Positions 1-8,066 of a DNA stretch of 64,000 nucleotides are shown here, in pieces (position 1 is the stretch's first letter; every line of letters begins with the position of its first letter). Origin of the DNA: an uncultured Blastocatellia bacterium (GTDB lineage: Bacteria > Acidobacteriota > Blastocatellia > HR10); the NCBI GenBank assembly GCA_937934295.1, contig CALHAI010000003.1, positions 186,001 through 250,000 on the forward strand, read 5' to 3'. Below the pieces are notes generated by a model. It did no database searches, was not told where the DNA came from, and saw only the letters and a list, made by a program, of their open reading frames with translations. A program made the position numbers and the translations under genes.

Positions 1-593
1 TACGGGAAGAGTTGCGCTTGGAACGGTTTCGTTCTCTTGTGAGCGCGATCGGTCGGTTGGAGCCCGGGAAGGGACAGGACCTTCTCCTTCGCGCCGCGCG
101 GCTTGTCGGCGAGCGGAGACCGGATGTGGGGTTCTTGATCGTGGGGGAAGAGCTGCATGGCGCGCGCTCCGGATATGCGAGCGCGCTTCGAGCGCTGGTC
201 GTCGCTTTGGGCCTCAGCGAGCGTGTCATCTTCGCCGGATTTCGACGGGAGATCCCGGAAGTGCTCGCTGCGAGCGATCTCCTCGTGCACGCGGCGACGC
301 GACCGGAGTCATTCGGCCTCGTCTTGTGCGAAGCGATGGCTGCGGGACGACCCGTGATCGCCACCGACATCGGCGGTGCGCGCGAGATCGTCGTCTCGGA
401 AGAGACGGGATGGCTCGTGCCCCCTGGAGACCCGGTCGCGCTGGCCAAGGCCGTGCTCTCGCTGCTTGAGGATGCCGAGCGACGGCGCGCGATGGGGCAG
501 GCGGCCGAGCGCCGTGCCCGCGCGTGTTTCGAGGCACGGCGAATGGTCGCGCAGTTCGAGCACGTGCTCGACGAGTTGCTCCTGGGGAGCTGA
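1..593 (+). CDS. GT4 family glycosyltransferase, C-terminal part (5' truncated by window edge)
   Basis: This is the C-terminal nucleotide-sugar-binding half of a GT-B fold, family 4 glycosyltransferase. The frame is open to the left edge, so the N-terminal acceptor domain lies outside the window. Visible features are the start of the donor domain (RFRSLVSAIGRLEPGKGQ, the usual 'G r l ... K G' turn) and the EX7E donor-binding motif in ESFGLVLCEAMAAGRPVIA. A GGAREIV loop and the usual C-terminal helices follow. It transfers a sugar from a nucleotide donor onto a lipid-linked or growing glycan on the cytoplasmic side. It precedes an O-antigen ligase-like gene and four more GT4 genes on the same strand, so it belongs to an envelope polysaccharide cluster. 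Donor and acceptor cannot be read from the sequence. Confidence 0.9.
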   Translation, partial: REELRLERFRSLVSAIGRLEPGKGQDLLLRAARLVGERRPDVGFLIVGEELHGARSGYASALRALVVALGLSERVIFAGFRREIPEVLAASDLLVHAATRPESFGLVLCEAMAAGRPVIATDIGGAREIVVSEETGWLVPPGDPVALAKAVLSLLEDAERRRAMGQAAERRARACFEARRMVAQFEHVLDELLLGS

Positions 594-680
594 GGAGAGC
601 CTCCCTCCGGACGCGCCGAACCGAGAGACGTCCCGGCGCGCGGGAAGCAGCACCCTTTCAAGGGAAGTCCAGAGTGCCTC

Positions 681-710
681 TTGTCGGAACCGACCGAAAA
701 CGTGTATCCT
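681..710 (+). promoter_or_regulatory. Candidate sigma70-type promoter upstream of the O-antigen ligase-like gene
   Basis: TTGTCG (681-686) and TATCCT (705-710) are separated by 18 bases. Both are imperfect matches to the -35 and -10 consensus. Transcription would start near 717 and give a leader that contains the hairpin at 727-746. Confidence 0.3.
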
Positions 711-726
711 TCTCGCCGTCATGAGT

Positions 727-746
727 GGAGAGACGGCAGTCTCTCC
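727..746 (+). other. Perfect hairpin in the leader of the O-antigen ligase-like gene
   Basis: GGAGAGAC (727-734) and GTCTCTCC (739-746) form a perfect 8-bp stem with a four-base GGCA loop. It lies six bases before the Shine-Dalgarno AAGGA (753-757) of the gene starting at 764. No T-run follows, so it is not a classical terminator. It could affect translation initiation or mRNA stability. A 17-codon reading frame (721-774) spans it and overlaps the downstream start. Confidence 0.5.
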
Positions 747-763
747 TCAGCGAAGGACGACGT

Positions 764-2173
764 ATGTGGCGTGAGTTGGCCGTCCTCGGGCGGCACGAGA
801 AGCTTGTTCACCTCCCGCTCGTCGGAGCGATCCTCATAGGGTTCGTCTTGGCGCCGATCAAAGATCGCTATCCTTCGCCAGTGAGCTACTTCCTCTTCGA
901 CCTCTTCTTCGCGCTCGCGCTCTTCTTCTGGGCGACGATGCGCATTCGTCGCGGGCGCGCGCTCTTGCCGAAGACGCCGGTGACACACGTGCTGCTTGTC
1001 TTTTATGTGCTCTGCGCGGTGTATGCCCTCTTTCCCGGAATCCCTCTTCCGATCGGACTGGCGGCCTTCCGCGGTTGGTGCTTCTTCAGTCTCGCCTATC
1101 TGCTCGGCTATGACATCACGCGTTCGGGGCGGCACGTGCGTGCCTATCTGCTGCTGGTGATCCTGTTGGCCATGCTCACGGGCGTGTACGGCATCTATCA
1201 ATATGTGGCCGGCGTCGAGAGCGCGATCCCCGATGACGAACTGGCGGTCGAGCGACATCGCTTCGCGACGTATGTCACGCCGACAGGCGAGGTGGAATTT
1301 CGCATCTTCTCGACGTTCGTCTCAGCCGGAGCGTTCGGTTCGATGATGGCGTATGCTTCGGCGCTCGCCCTCATCCTCTCGCTGAATCGCGAGCTCGTTC
1401 CGCCGTGGCGGTTCCTCTTGCGCTTGGGGATTGTGCCGATGATGACGAGCTTAGTCCTGACGGGGACGCGTGCGGCCCTGATCATGATCCTCATTGGCCT
1501 GATTCTCCTGTGGCAGCATCGGCGCTCGATGCGCGTCTATCTGGCCGCGGCGACGCTCATCTCGCTCGGCGTGCGAGTGGGGATAGATTTGACTGAGGGG
1601 CGAGCCGCCGAACGCTTCGCCAGTTTGGCCGACATCGGCCTGATCCTCGGGCGGATATCGAACCCCCTGCGCGCGGGATTTCAGGCGCTCTTGGAAGCGC
1701 CGTGGGGGCATGGGCTGGGGCGGACCGGCCATGGTGTGCCTTTCTTCATGGGGCGATGGTATCCGACATTTCACCCGATCTTCGCCGATGGGGATTTCGG
1801 GCGTATCCTGGTTGAGATGGGCGTGCTGGGGTTTGTGATGCTCGTCCTCCTTTTGGGAACGGCACTTCGAAGCGCGTGGCGCGCCCTGCAGCGGCTGAGA
1901 GGGACTCCCGATGAGGAAGCCGCGCTCGCCATCGTGTGCGGCGCGTTCATGATTGGGGCGGGAACGCTCGTCGGATCGCCGCTGCTCAGCATCCCGCACG
2001 GCATGCTCTGGTGGTTCTTCCTCGGTGCCGTCCTGAAGCTCGCTGATCTCGAGCGCCGACGGCAACGGGCGTGGTGGCATGCCTGGAGCGAGGTCCTTGT
2101 CCCCGTCGGGGAGGCCACCCGCATCGTTTCTCGAAGGCCGGCGCGACATCCCTGGAGTGCGCGCGGGCGATGA
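764..2173 (+). CDS. O-antigen ligase/polymerase-like polytopic membrane protein
   Basis: This is a 469-residue multi-spanning inner-membrane protein of the O-antigen ligase/Wzy_C superfamily. Such enzymes polymerise lipid-linked repeat units or transfer polysaccharide to an acceptor on the periplasmic face. Many hydrophobic segments are visible, for example VGAILIGFVLAP near residue 17 and LLLVILLAML near 130. The conserved TGTRAALI motif opens a helix in the middle, and a large soluble loop with HGLGRTGHG carries the family's conserved His/Gly pattern. The ATG at 764 is chosen over an in-frame GTG at 725 because AAGGA (753-757) is correctly spaced before it. The stop overlaps the next GT4 start by 4 bp (ATGA). 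Whether it is a ligase or a polymerase cannot be decided from sequence. Confidence 0.8.
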   Translation: MWRELAVLGRHEKLVHLPLVGAILIGFVLAPIKDRYPSPVSYFLFDLFFALALFFWATMRIRRGRALLPKTPVTHVLLVFYVLCAVYALFPGIPLPIGLAAFRGWCFFSLAYLLGYDITRSGRHVRAYLLLVILLAMLTGVYGIYQYVAGVESAIPDDELAVERHRFATYVTPTGEVEFRIFSTFVSAGAFGSMMAYASALALILSLNRELVPPWRFLLRLGIVPMMTSLVLTGTRAALIMILIGLILLWQHRRSMRVYLAAATLISLGVRVGIDLTEGRAAERFASLADIGLILGRISNPLRAGFQALLEAPWGHGLGRTGHGVPFFMGRWYPTFHPIFADGDFGRILVEMGVLGFVMLVLLLGTALRSAWRALQRLRGTPDEEAALAIVCGAFMIGAGTLVGSPLLSIPHGMLWWFFLGAVLKLADLERRRQRAWWHAWSEVLVPVGEATRIVSRRPARHPWSARGR

Positions 2174-3279
2174 GGATCGCGCTGCTCGTTCACGATTATG
2201 ATCGTCGCGTGGGCCATGGCCGATATGTCGTCGAGTTGGCCGAGCGCTTCAGTCGGGAGCACGAGGTGCATGTCTTCGCCAATCGTTTCGCGGATGTGCC
2301 CAGCGCGCGCATCCGCTTTCATCATGTCCCGGCGCTGCGGGCGACGGCGATGACGACGATCCTCACGTTTCCTTTCGGGAATTGGTGGCGCGTGCGCGAG
2401 ACGTTCGATGTCCTGCACGGGCAGGGGCTCTGCGCCTTCGCGCTCGATGTCGCGACGGCACACATCTGCCAGTGGGCGTGGCTGGCCGTGCTTCGAGAGC
2501 GAGACGGACATCTGAGCGCGCGGCATCGGCTCTTTCGTGAGCTGGTCGGTCGCTGGGAGCGCGCACTCTATCATCCTTCGCGCACGGGATGGGTGATCGC
2601 CGTCTCCGAGAGAGTGCGCGCCGAGCTGGAGCGATATTACGCTCGTCGCGAGCGCGTTGTGGTGATTCGCCCGGGTGTCGATTGCGAGCGCTTTCATCCC
2701 GAGCGGTGCCGTCAGGCGCGCGCGTTCGTGCGTCGAGCCTTGGGATATGCGGAGCGGGATTTCCTGCTCCTCTACGTGGGGGACTTGCGGAAGGGCGCGG
2801 CAGAAGCGTTGCGCGCGCTGGCGCTTGTGCCGGACGCACAGCTTCTTCTGATCTCGCGCTCACCCACCCGTCGGTATCGGGAACTGGCTCGATGCCTTGG
2901 CGTCGGCGAACGCGCGCGGTTTCTCCCTCCGACTGCCCGTGTCGAGGACTACTATGCCGCCAGCGATGCGCTCTTGTTCCCCACCGTCTACGATGCGCAT
3001 GGGATGGTCATTTGGGAAGCGATGGCCTGCGGACTTCCAGTGATCACGACGCGCGCGGCGGGCGCCGCCGAGATCATCATGCATCTGGAGGACGGAGTGC
3101 TCGTGGAGGATTCGCGCGATGCTCGCGCGCTCGCCCATTATGTGCGTTGGCTTCGCGAAGACGTCGCGTTGCGGGAAGCGATCGGACGTCGCGCGCGAGA
3201 GCGCGTCCAAGCGTTCTCGTGGGATCGTGCGGCGCGCGAGACGCTATGTGTGTATGAGGAAGCGAGGCGTTCTCTGTGA
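2170..3279 (+). CDS. GT4 family glycosyltransferase
   Basis: A 369-residue GT-B glycosyltransferase of family 4. The N-terminal Rossmann domain begins MRIALLVHDYD, with a glycine-rich GHGRYVVELAERF segment that usually contacts the acceptor or donor. The linker IRPGVDCERFHP is the standard 'PnGvD...F' junction between domains. The C-terminal donor domain contains LYVGDLRKG and ends with FPTVYDAHGMVIWEAMACGLPVI. In that motif the first Glu of EX7E is replaced (DAHGMVIWEA), while the second Glu is kept. It starts within the stop of the membrane protein upstream (ATGA), so translation is coupled. The role is addition of a sugar to an envelope glycan; linkage and donor are unknown. Confidence 0.85.
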   Translation: MRIALLVHDYDRRVGHGRYVVELAERFSREHEVHVFANRFADVPSARIRFHHVPALRATAMTTILTFPFGNWWRVRETFDVLHGQGLCAFALDVATAHICQWAWLAVLRERDGHLSARHRLFRELVGRWERALYHPSRTGWVIAVSERVRAELERYYARRERVVVIRPGVDCERFHPERCRQARAFVRRALGYAERDFLLLYVGDLRKGAAEALRALALVPDAQLLLISRSPTRRYRELARCLGVGERARFLPPTARVEDYYAASDALLFPTVYDAHGMVIWEAMACGLPVITTRAAGAAEIIMHLEDGVLVEDSRDARALAHYVRWLREDVALREAIGRRARERVQAFSWDRAARETLCVYEEARRSL

Positions 3280-4445
3280 TGATCGGTGAACCATTCGCTC
3301 CCTTCGATCGCCCCCGCGGTCGAGAGGCCGCGCGCCTCCCTTCGAGGTCCGGGTGCGCGCAAGTGGACATCGTCTTCCTCGTAAACGGGGAACCGGAGGG
3401 AGCGGCCGCCGAACGGGCGCGCCAGTTCGCCGCGCGGCTCGACCCGCCCTATCGTGGGCCGGTGCTCTATCGCGGTCGGCGGAAGATTCGCGCGGCGTTG
3501 CGGTTCCTGCTGGCGCTCTTTCGGTGGCGTCCGCGACTCGTATACGTCATGGACATGGCGGTCTCGGGCGTTGTGGCCGCGATCGCGTACAAGGCGGTGA
3601 CTCGCGCTCGGGTGATCATTGACACGGGCGATGTCATCTCCGCACTCGCCCGTGTCATGGGACGAGGATGGGTGGGGCAGCGGTTGACGGAGCTTTTGGA
3701 ACGCCTCTCACTACGCGCGGCCGATCTCCTCGTCGTACGCGGTCATGGCCATCAGGCGTGGCTCGCTCAACGTGGCTTCACGCGCGTCGAGGTGATCCCC
3801 GATGGTGTGGATATGTGCGTGTTCCGCCCCATGTCGGTCGAAGCCTTGCGGCGACGCTTGAACGTGGAGGGGAAGCTCGTCGTGGGCGTCGTCGGCTCGC
3901 TGCACTGGAGTCCGCAAGCGGGGTTCTGCTATGGATGGGAACTCATCGAGGCGCTCGCGCTCGCCAAGGATGTGCCCCTTGTGGGCGTGATCGTCGGTGA
4001 CGGATCAGGATTGCGCAGATTGAAAGAGCGAGCGCGCGCCGTCGGGATCGCCGATCGCGTGCACTTCGTGGGGCGCGTGCCGCTTGAGCAATTGCCGGCG
4101 TACATCAATCTCATGGACGTGTGCCTCTCGACGCAGACGAACGATCTCGTGGGCCGGGTGCGCACGACGGGGAAGCTCCCCCTTTACCTCGCCTGCGGGC
4201 GGTTCGTGTTGGCCAGTCGCGTGGGCGAAGCCGCGCGGCTCCTCCCCGAAGAGATGTTGATCCCGTATGAGAGGGGTGATCAATATGCGGAGGCGTTGGC
4301 CGAGCGTCTGCGGTGGCTCGCTCACCATCCGCCGGTGTTGAGATTGGGGTACACGAACGTCGCGCTCGCGCGCCAGCATTTCGAGTACGAGGTGTTGGCC
4401 TCTCGACTGCGTTCGATCCTCGATCGGTTGCTCGGTAAGGGCTGA
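3279..4445 (+). CDS. GT4-like family glycosyltransferase
   Basis: A 388-residue GT-B glycosyltransferase. The N-terminal ~28 residues are unusual (Arg/Pro-rich, MIGEPFAPFDRPRG), and the recognisable fold begins only at VDIVFLVNGEPEG. A GTG at 3363 is therefore an alternative start. ATG 3279 is kept because it overlaps the previous stop (TGATG), the pattern seen through this cluster. The hinge IPDGVDMCVFRP and donor-domain segment VGVVGSLHWSPQAG are clear. The C-terminal TGKLPLYLACGRFVLAS replaces the usual EX7E with a TGKLPLYL motif, as in glycosyltransferases related to WbuB-like GT4 proteins. A TGA/ATG one-base overlap with the next gene suggests cotranscription. Substrate unknown. Confidence 0.78.
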   Translation: MIGEPFAPFDRPRGREAARLPSRSGCAQVDIVFLVNGEPEGAAAERARQFAARLDPPYRGPVLYRGRRKIRAALRFLLALFRWRPRLVYVMDMAVSGVVAAIAYKAVTRARVIIDTGDVISALARVMGRGWVGQRLTELLERLSLRAADLLVVRGHGHQAWLAQRGFTRVEVIPDGVDMCVFRPMSVEALRRRLNVEGKLVVGVVGSLHWSPQAGFCYGWELIEALALAKDVPLVGVIVGDGSGLRRLKERARAVGIADRVHFVGRVPLEQLPAYINLMDVCLSTQTNDLVGRVRTTGKLPLYLACGRFVLASRVGEAARLLPEEMLIPYERGDQYAEALAERLRWLAHHPPVLRLGYTNVALARQHFEYEVLASRLRSILDRLLGKG

Positions 4446-5554
4446 TGCGCATCGTCCTGATTCCCGATCTGGACGTGGAGGGTTGGCCCAGCATGGAGCT
4501 GTATGGGGAGCAACTGCAGCGGTGGCTGCCGCAGCTTGCGCCGGATTGGGATTTCGTGATCGCGCGCTTGCCGATGCCGGCATGGGGGAGCAGGTCCCCC
4601 TTTCGATTCGCCGCGCGATATCTAGTGCTCCCATGGCGCGTCGCGCGCACCTCGCGAGAGAGGGGGGCGGACCTGCATCACATCTTCGACCATTCGTACG
4701 CGCATGTGGGGCGATGGCTCGACCGACGACGCACGATCGTCACCGCGCACGATCTCTATCCGTATCATCTCCTGAGGGCGGGGGAGCGGAGCGCGCGCGC
4801 GCGAAATGCCCTGTTGCGATGGGTCCTCGCCTCTCTTCGAGAGACCGCGCATGTGATCGCCGATTCCGAATTCACCAAGAGCGAGTTGGTGCGGTGGCTC
4901 GACTATCCCGAAGATCGGGTCACGGTCATCCCCCTGGGGGGGGATCATGTGAACGCTCCTCCGGTGAGCGAGGGCGAAGCGGCGGCGTTTCGCGCTCAGC
5001 TCGGCATTCCCCGCAGCGCGCGATTCGTCCTCCATGTGGGGAGTTGCGAGGATCGAAAGAACATCCCGACCCTGCTGCGCGCGTTCGTTCAGCTCCGCGC
5101 ATTGGTGGGCGAGGATCTCCATCTCGTCCAGGTGGGGGGACGGTTCGCGCCCTTTCATTGGGAGATGATCCATCGGTGGGGGATCGCGCGGTGCGTCCGG
5201 CAACTCTCCGGCCTCTCTTGGGAGCGTCTCGCCCTGGTCTATCAGTCGGCGGCGCTCATGCTCTTCCCCTCGACTTATGAGGGCTTCGGCCTGCCGGTGC
5301 TGGAAGCGATGCGAGTCGGGACACCCGTCGTCGCGCTCGCGGCCGGTGCGGTACCGGAGGTGCTCGGCGACGCTGGGATACTGGTGCGCGACAACGCGGC
5401 GGAAGCGCTGGCTGAGGCGGCCGCGCGCGTGCTCGAAGATGAACGAATGCGGGAGGAATTGGTGCGGAAAGCTCGGCGCAGAGCCCGCGCGTTCACCTGG
5501 GAGAAGACGGCCCGCCGCGTGCTCGATGTCTATCGCGTTCTCGCGGGATCATAG
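4445..5554 (+). CDS. GT4 family glycosyltransferase
   Basis: A 369-residue GT4 enzyme. The N-terminal domain opens with MRIVLIPDLDVEGWPSMELY. HHIFDHSYAH and TIVTAHDLYPY are the acceptor-side motifs commonly seen in mannosyl- and rhamnosyltransferases. The inter-domain hinge is IPLGGDHVN, and the donor domain has LHVGSCEDRKNIPTLL and FPSTYEGFGLPVLEAMRVGTPVVA with an intact EX7E pair. It begins at the last base of the preceding stop and is followed by only 10 bases before the next GT4. It is a cytoplasmic or membrane-peripheral sugar transferase of the same envelope glycan pathway as its neighbours. The exact sugar is unknown. Confidence 0.88.
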   Translation: MRIVLIPDLDVEGWPSMELYGEQLQRWLPQLAPDWDFVIARLPMPAWGSRSPFRFAARYLVLPWRVARTSRERGADLHHIFDHSYAHVGRWLDRRRTIVTAHDLYPYHLLRAGERSARARNALLRWVLASLRETAHVIADSEFTKSELVRWLDYPEDRVTVIPLGGDHVNAPPVSEGEAAAFRAQLGIPRSARFVLHVGSCEDRKNIPTLLRAFVQLRALVGEDLHLVQVGGRFAPFHWEMIHRWGIARCVRQLSGLSWERLALVYQSAALMLFPSTYEGFGLPVLEAMRVGTPVVALAAGAVPEVLGDAGILVRDNAAEALAEAAARVLEDERMREELVRKARRRARAFTWEKTARRVLDVYRVLAGS

Positions 5555-5564
5555 GGGGAGTGGG

Positions 5565-6767
5565 ATGAAGCGCGTGCGAGAGATTCTCCACATCAGTACG
5601 GGAGCAGAGCTGGGCGGGGCGGAGCGCGTCTTGTTGGACCTCGTGCGCTCGCTCGATCGGGAGCGATTTCGCATCCACATCTTGGTGCCACGTCATGGCC
5701 GGCTCACGGAGGCCATAGAGGACGTCGGCCTCTCTCCACTTGTCGTGGAGTATTGGGGGAGAGGGCATCGGCTGGGGCGATACAGCTCGTGGCGCGAATA
5801 TGTCGGCGCCCTGCGCTCGCTCCCGCACGTCGGGAGGAGGCTCATTGAGCTGGCGCGCTTTGTGAATCAGAGGCCGATCGCGCTCATTCATGCGCATGGG
5901 ATCAAGGCGCAGGTGTTCAGCGCCGCGCTCGCTCCGCTCGTCCGCGCGCGCTTCGTCTGGCACGTGCACGATTTCCTTCGGCATCGGTGGTTCTGGAGGC
6001 TCTTTCACGCCCTCAGCCGGACTATCCCGAATGTCGTTCTCGTCCCCTCCCGCGCCGTCGCTGGCGAGTTCTCCGATCAATCGAACGTCCTCGTCCTCCC
6101 CCACGGCGTTGATCTGCGAGAGTTCTCCCCAGCCGCATCGAAACGAGCGGACGAACGACCGCGCGTGGGGATGATCGGTGCACTCGCTCCATGGAAGGGA
6201 CAGCGCCTGTTCCTTCAAGCCGCCGAGCGGGTGAGTCGGATGATGCCCGATGTGGAGTTCCTCATCGTCGGCGATGAGATTTACGACACGATGGGGCATC
6301 GGGGATTTCGGAAGGAGTTAGAGCGCGAGGTCGCTGAACGGGGGCTCTCATCGTGTGTGCGCTTCACCGGATTTCGCGTGGACGTCGCGGCGATCTTGCG
6401 GGAACTGGACATCGTCGTCCACTGCTCGTTGGAACCGGAACCTTTCGGGCGCGTCCTCATTGAAGCGATGGCCTGCGGCCTTCCGGTCATCGCGTCGCGC
6501 GGTGGGGCGACCGAGGAGATCGTGCGGGAAGGGCAGACGGGCCTCCTTGTCCCACCCGGGGAGGTCTCACCTCTGGCCGAAGCCATGATCGTGCTCCTTC
6601 GAGATCCGGCACGGCGCGCGCGCCTGGGGCGTGCGGCGCGAATGTGGGTGGAGCACGCCTTCGATCTGCGCGCGCAGGTGCGGCGCATCGAAGCACTCTA
6701 CGATTCGCTCCTCTCTGGCGCATGTTGGCGAGCCCGCTCAAGCAGGGCGATCACCTCTTCATCTTGA
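5565..6767 (+). CDS. GT4 family glycosyltransferase
   Basis: A 400-residue GT4 enzyme that starts MKRVREILHISTGAELGGAE, the typical 'GGaE' N-terminal motif. AGGGGGAG at 5552-5559 sets the ATG at 5565. The donor domain contains GMIGALAPWKGQRLFLQAA and a clear EX7E motif in EPFGRVLIEAMACGLPVIAS. In that motif and the VPPGEVSPLAEAM region it closely resembles the truncated GT4 at the left edge, so the two may be paralogues flanking the cluster. The last ~23 codons overlap the convergent phosphoribosyltransferase gene, and the tail (WRARSSRAITSSS) looks non-conserved, so the stop may have shifted downstream. It is the last gene of the first glycan cluster. Confidence 0.88.
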   Translation: MKRVREILHISTGAELGGAERVLLDLVRSLDRERFRIHILVPRHGRLTEAIEDVGLSPLVVEYWGRGHRLGRYSSWREYVGALRSLPHVGRRLIELARFVNQRPIALIHAHGIKAQVFSAALAPLVRARFVWHVHDFLRHRWFWRLFHALSRTIPNVVLVPSRAVAGEFSDQSNVLVLPHGVDLREFSPAASKRADERPRVGMIGALAPWKGQRLFLQAAERVSRMMPDVEFLIVGDEIYDTMGHRGFRKELEREVAERGLSSCVRFTGFRVDVAAILRELDIVVHCSLEPEPFGRVLIEAMACGLPVIASRGGATEEIVREGQTGLLVPPGEVSPLAEAMIVLLRDPARRARLGRAARMWVEHAFDLRAQVRRIEALYDSLLSGACWRARSSRAITSSS

Positions 6768-7381
6768 AGATCTCGGAAATCGTCGTAGAAGTTGGCGACG
6801 GCGAAGATCTCAGTCTCTCGAGCGATGAGGCAGATCAATTCGTCCGCATGCGGTTCGATCACGCGAAGGGTCGCGAGGGGGCTGACGGGAACAGCGACCA
6901 CCAGCCGTGCCGGAGCGCCTCTCCTCACGCTCTGGATCGCGGCGAGCATCGTGTATCCGGTGGCCAGACCATCGTCCACGAGAATCACCGTGCGATCCTT
7001 CACTATCGGAGGCGGCCGATCGCCGCGATACCGCGCCACGCGACGCCGGACTTCGGCGAGGACATCGGCGGCGATCTCGCGGATCTCGTCTTCGGTCAGG
7101 TCGAGGGCGCGCGTGAGCGTCGGGTTGAGATAGATTGTCCCATCCTCGGCGACCGCTCCGAAGCCCGCCTCGGGATTGAAGGGGATGGGGAGCTTGCGCG
7201 GCGCAATGACGTCCAGCTCAGCCTGAAGCGCTTCAGCGATCGGAGCGCCTACGACCACGCCCCCGCGAGCGATCCCTAAAACGAGCGCGTCGCGGCCGCG
7301 ATATGAGAGCAATCGAGCGGCGAGTTGGCGTCCGGCCTCCGTGCGATCGCAGAAGCGCATGCGCTTGGCCCCACAGCTCAT
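6698..7381 (-). CDS. Phosphoribosyltransferase family protein
   Basis: A 227-residue type I phosphoribosyltransferase-fold protein. The PRPP-binding loop is VILVDDGLATGYTM (acidic pair plus TGYT), and the N-terminal half carries GIARGGVVVGAPIAEAL. This is the stand-alone PRTase family often found beside dienelactone hydrolases or stress genes, with no assigned substrate. The start at 7381 is chosen because AGAGGGGA precedes it by a few bases; an in-frame ATG at 7360 is the alternative. An extended -10 (TGGTAGAAT) lies about 20 bases upstream. The 3' end overlaps the convergent GT4 by 70 bp, though the PRTase C-terminus (FYDDFRDLQDEEV) looks genuine. No operon partner. Confidence 0.82.
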   Translation of the reverse strand: MSCGAKRMRFCDRTEAGRQLAARLLSYRGRDALVLGIARGGVVVGAPIAEALQAELDVIAPRKLPIPFNPEAGFGAVAEDGTIYLNPTLTRALDLTEDEIREIAADVLAEVRRRVARYRGDRPPPIVKDRTVILVDDGLATGYTMLAAIQSVRRGAPARLVVAVPVSPLATLRVIEPHADELICLIARETEIFAVANFYDDFRDLQDEEVIALLERARQHAPERSES

Positions 7382-7401
7382 GGGTCCCCTCTGCGGGAAA
7401 A

Positions 7402-7410
7402 ATTCTACCA
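7402..7410 (-). promoter_or_regulatory. Extended -10 promoter element for the phosphoribosyltransferase gene
   Basis: On the minus strand the sequence reads TGGTAGAAT (TGnTAnAAT), an extended -10 motif. It lies 20 bases before the ATG at 7381 and upstream of the ribosome-binding site. No good -35 is visible at the expected distance, as is normal for extended -10 promoters. Confidence 0.4.
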
Positions 7411-7459
7411 CGCGAGCGGAGAGGAGCCGAGAGCCCGAGCGCGAGTTCCCCTCATCGTG

Positions 7460-7465
7460 TATAAT
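7460..7465 (+). promoter_or_regulatory. Candidate -10 element for the small secreted protein gene
   Basis: A perfect TATAAT lies at 7460-7465 in the 166-bp divergent gap. It is 82 bases upstream of the ATG at 7548. A matching -35 is not evident, so only the -10 is supported. Confidence 0.35.
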
Positions 7466-7547
7466 TCTCCGTGTGCGAGCGAGGTCGAGAGGATCGGGCT
7501 TGGTCATGGCTTCATGAGCCGATCCGCATCTCTCTGAGGAGGTTGCT

Positions 7548-7928
7548 ATGAAGCGAAATGTTGGGATCGCGATCGTCGTGAGCTTGGCCGTGGGCCTTGT
7601 GACGGCGGGCTCGATGAGCCGACTGTTCGCTCAAGAGGTCACGATCGTCGGCGAAATCGTGGATTGGAACTGCTACAAGAAGGATACCAAGAACAAGGGC
7701 GCGGCGCACCGAGCTTGTGCGCTCAATTGCGCGAAGACGGGCGCGCCCCTCGGAGTCGTGGATGAGCAGACGGGAGAGGTTTACAAACTGGCGGGCGAAG
7801 CGTGGACGGCGAATAAGAACGAGAAACTGATCCCCTTCGTCGCCGAGCGAGTGACGATCAAAGGGAAGGTCGAGGAGAAAGGGGGCGAGAAGATTCTCAC
7901 GATCCTCTCCATCGAGAAGGCCAAGTGA
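7548..7928 (+). CDS. Small secreted protein of unknown function with conserved Cys/His motif
   Basis: A 126-residue protein with an N-terminal signal peptide: MKRN, a hydrophobic run to about residue 22, then SRLFAQ with probable cleavage after AQ. GGAGGTTGCT precedes the ATG, a strong ribosome-binding site. The mature region has DWNCYKK followed by HRACALNCAKTGAPLGVVDE, so three cysteines and a histidine form the pattern C-x(13-15)-H-x2-C-x3-C. It ends with a short beta-rich domain that includes TIKGKVEEKGGEK. The cysteines suggest a metal site or disulfides in the periplasm, but no function can be assigned. It stands alone between divergent promoters and a hairpin at 7992-8011. Confidence 0.75.
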   Translation: MKRNVGIAIVVSLAVGLVTAGSMSRLFAQEVTIVGEIVDWNCYKKDTKNKGAAHRACALNCAKTGAPLGVVDEQTGEVYKLAGEAWTANKNEKLIPFVAERVTIKGKVEEKGGEKILTILSIEKAK

Positions 7929-7991
7929 CCCCTCCAAGTCCCTCTCTTGCGAAGCGGCTTCCGGAAGGGAGTTCGCGGAATGGGAGCGTGT

Positions 7992-8011
7992 GCCCCTCTT
8001 GACAGAGGGGC
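7992..8011 (+). terminator. Hairpin downstream of the secreted protein gene, with a -35-like loop
   Basis: GCCCCTC (7992-7998) and GAGGGGC (8005-8011) form a 7-bp stem. The six-base loop is TTGACA, which is also the best -35 candidate for ffh. The hairpin could end the upstream transcript, although no T-run follows. Confidence 0.4.
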
Positions 8012-8025
8012 AGGCCTTCTATAAC
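7999..8025 (+). promoter_or_regulatory. Candidate promoter of ffh
   Basis: TTGACA (7999-8004) is followed after 15 bases by TATAAC (8020-8025). The spacer is short, but both hexamers are near consensus and lie 41 bases before the ffh ATG. Confidence 0.4.
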
Positions 8026-8066
8026 TTAACTTCCTTTGCGCGGAAGTCGCGATCCGAAGGAGAGGG

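Noticed and set aside
725-763. GTG 725 as start of the O-antigen ligase-like protein
   Set aside because: The well-spaced AAGGA before ATG 764 and the hairpin at 727-746 argue for the shorter form.
2071-2169. Upstream extension of the GT4 at 2170
   Set aside because: The extra residues lie inside the upstream gene and do not resemble a GT4 N-terminus; ATG 2170 overlaps the stop.
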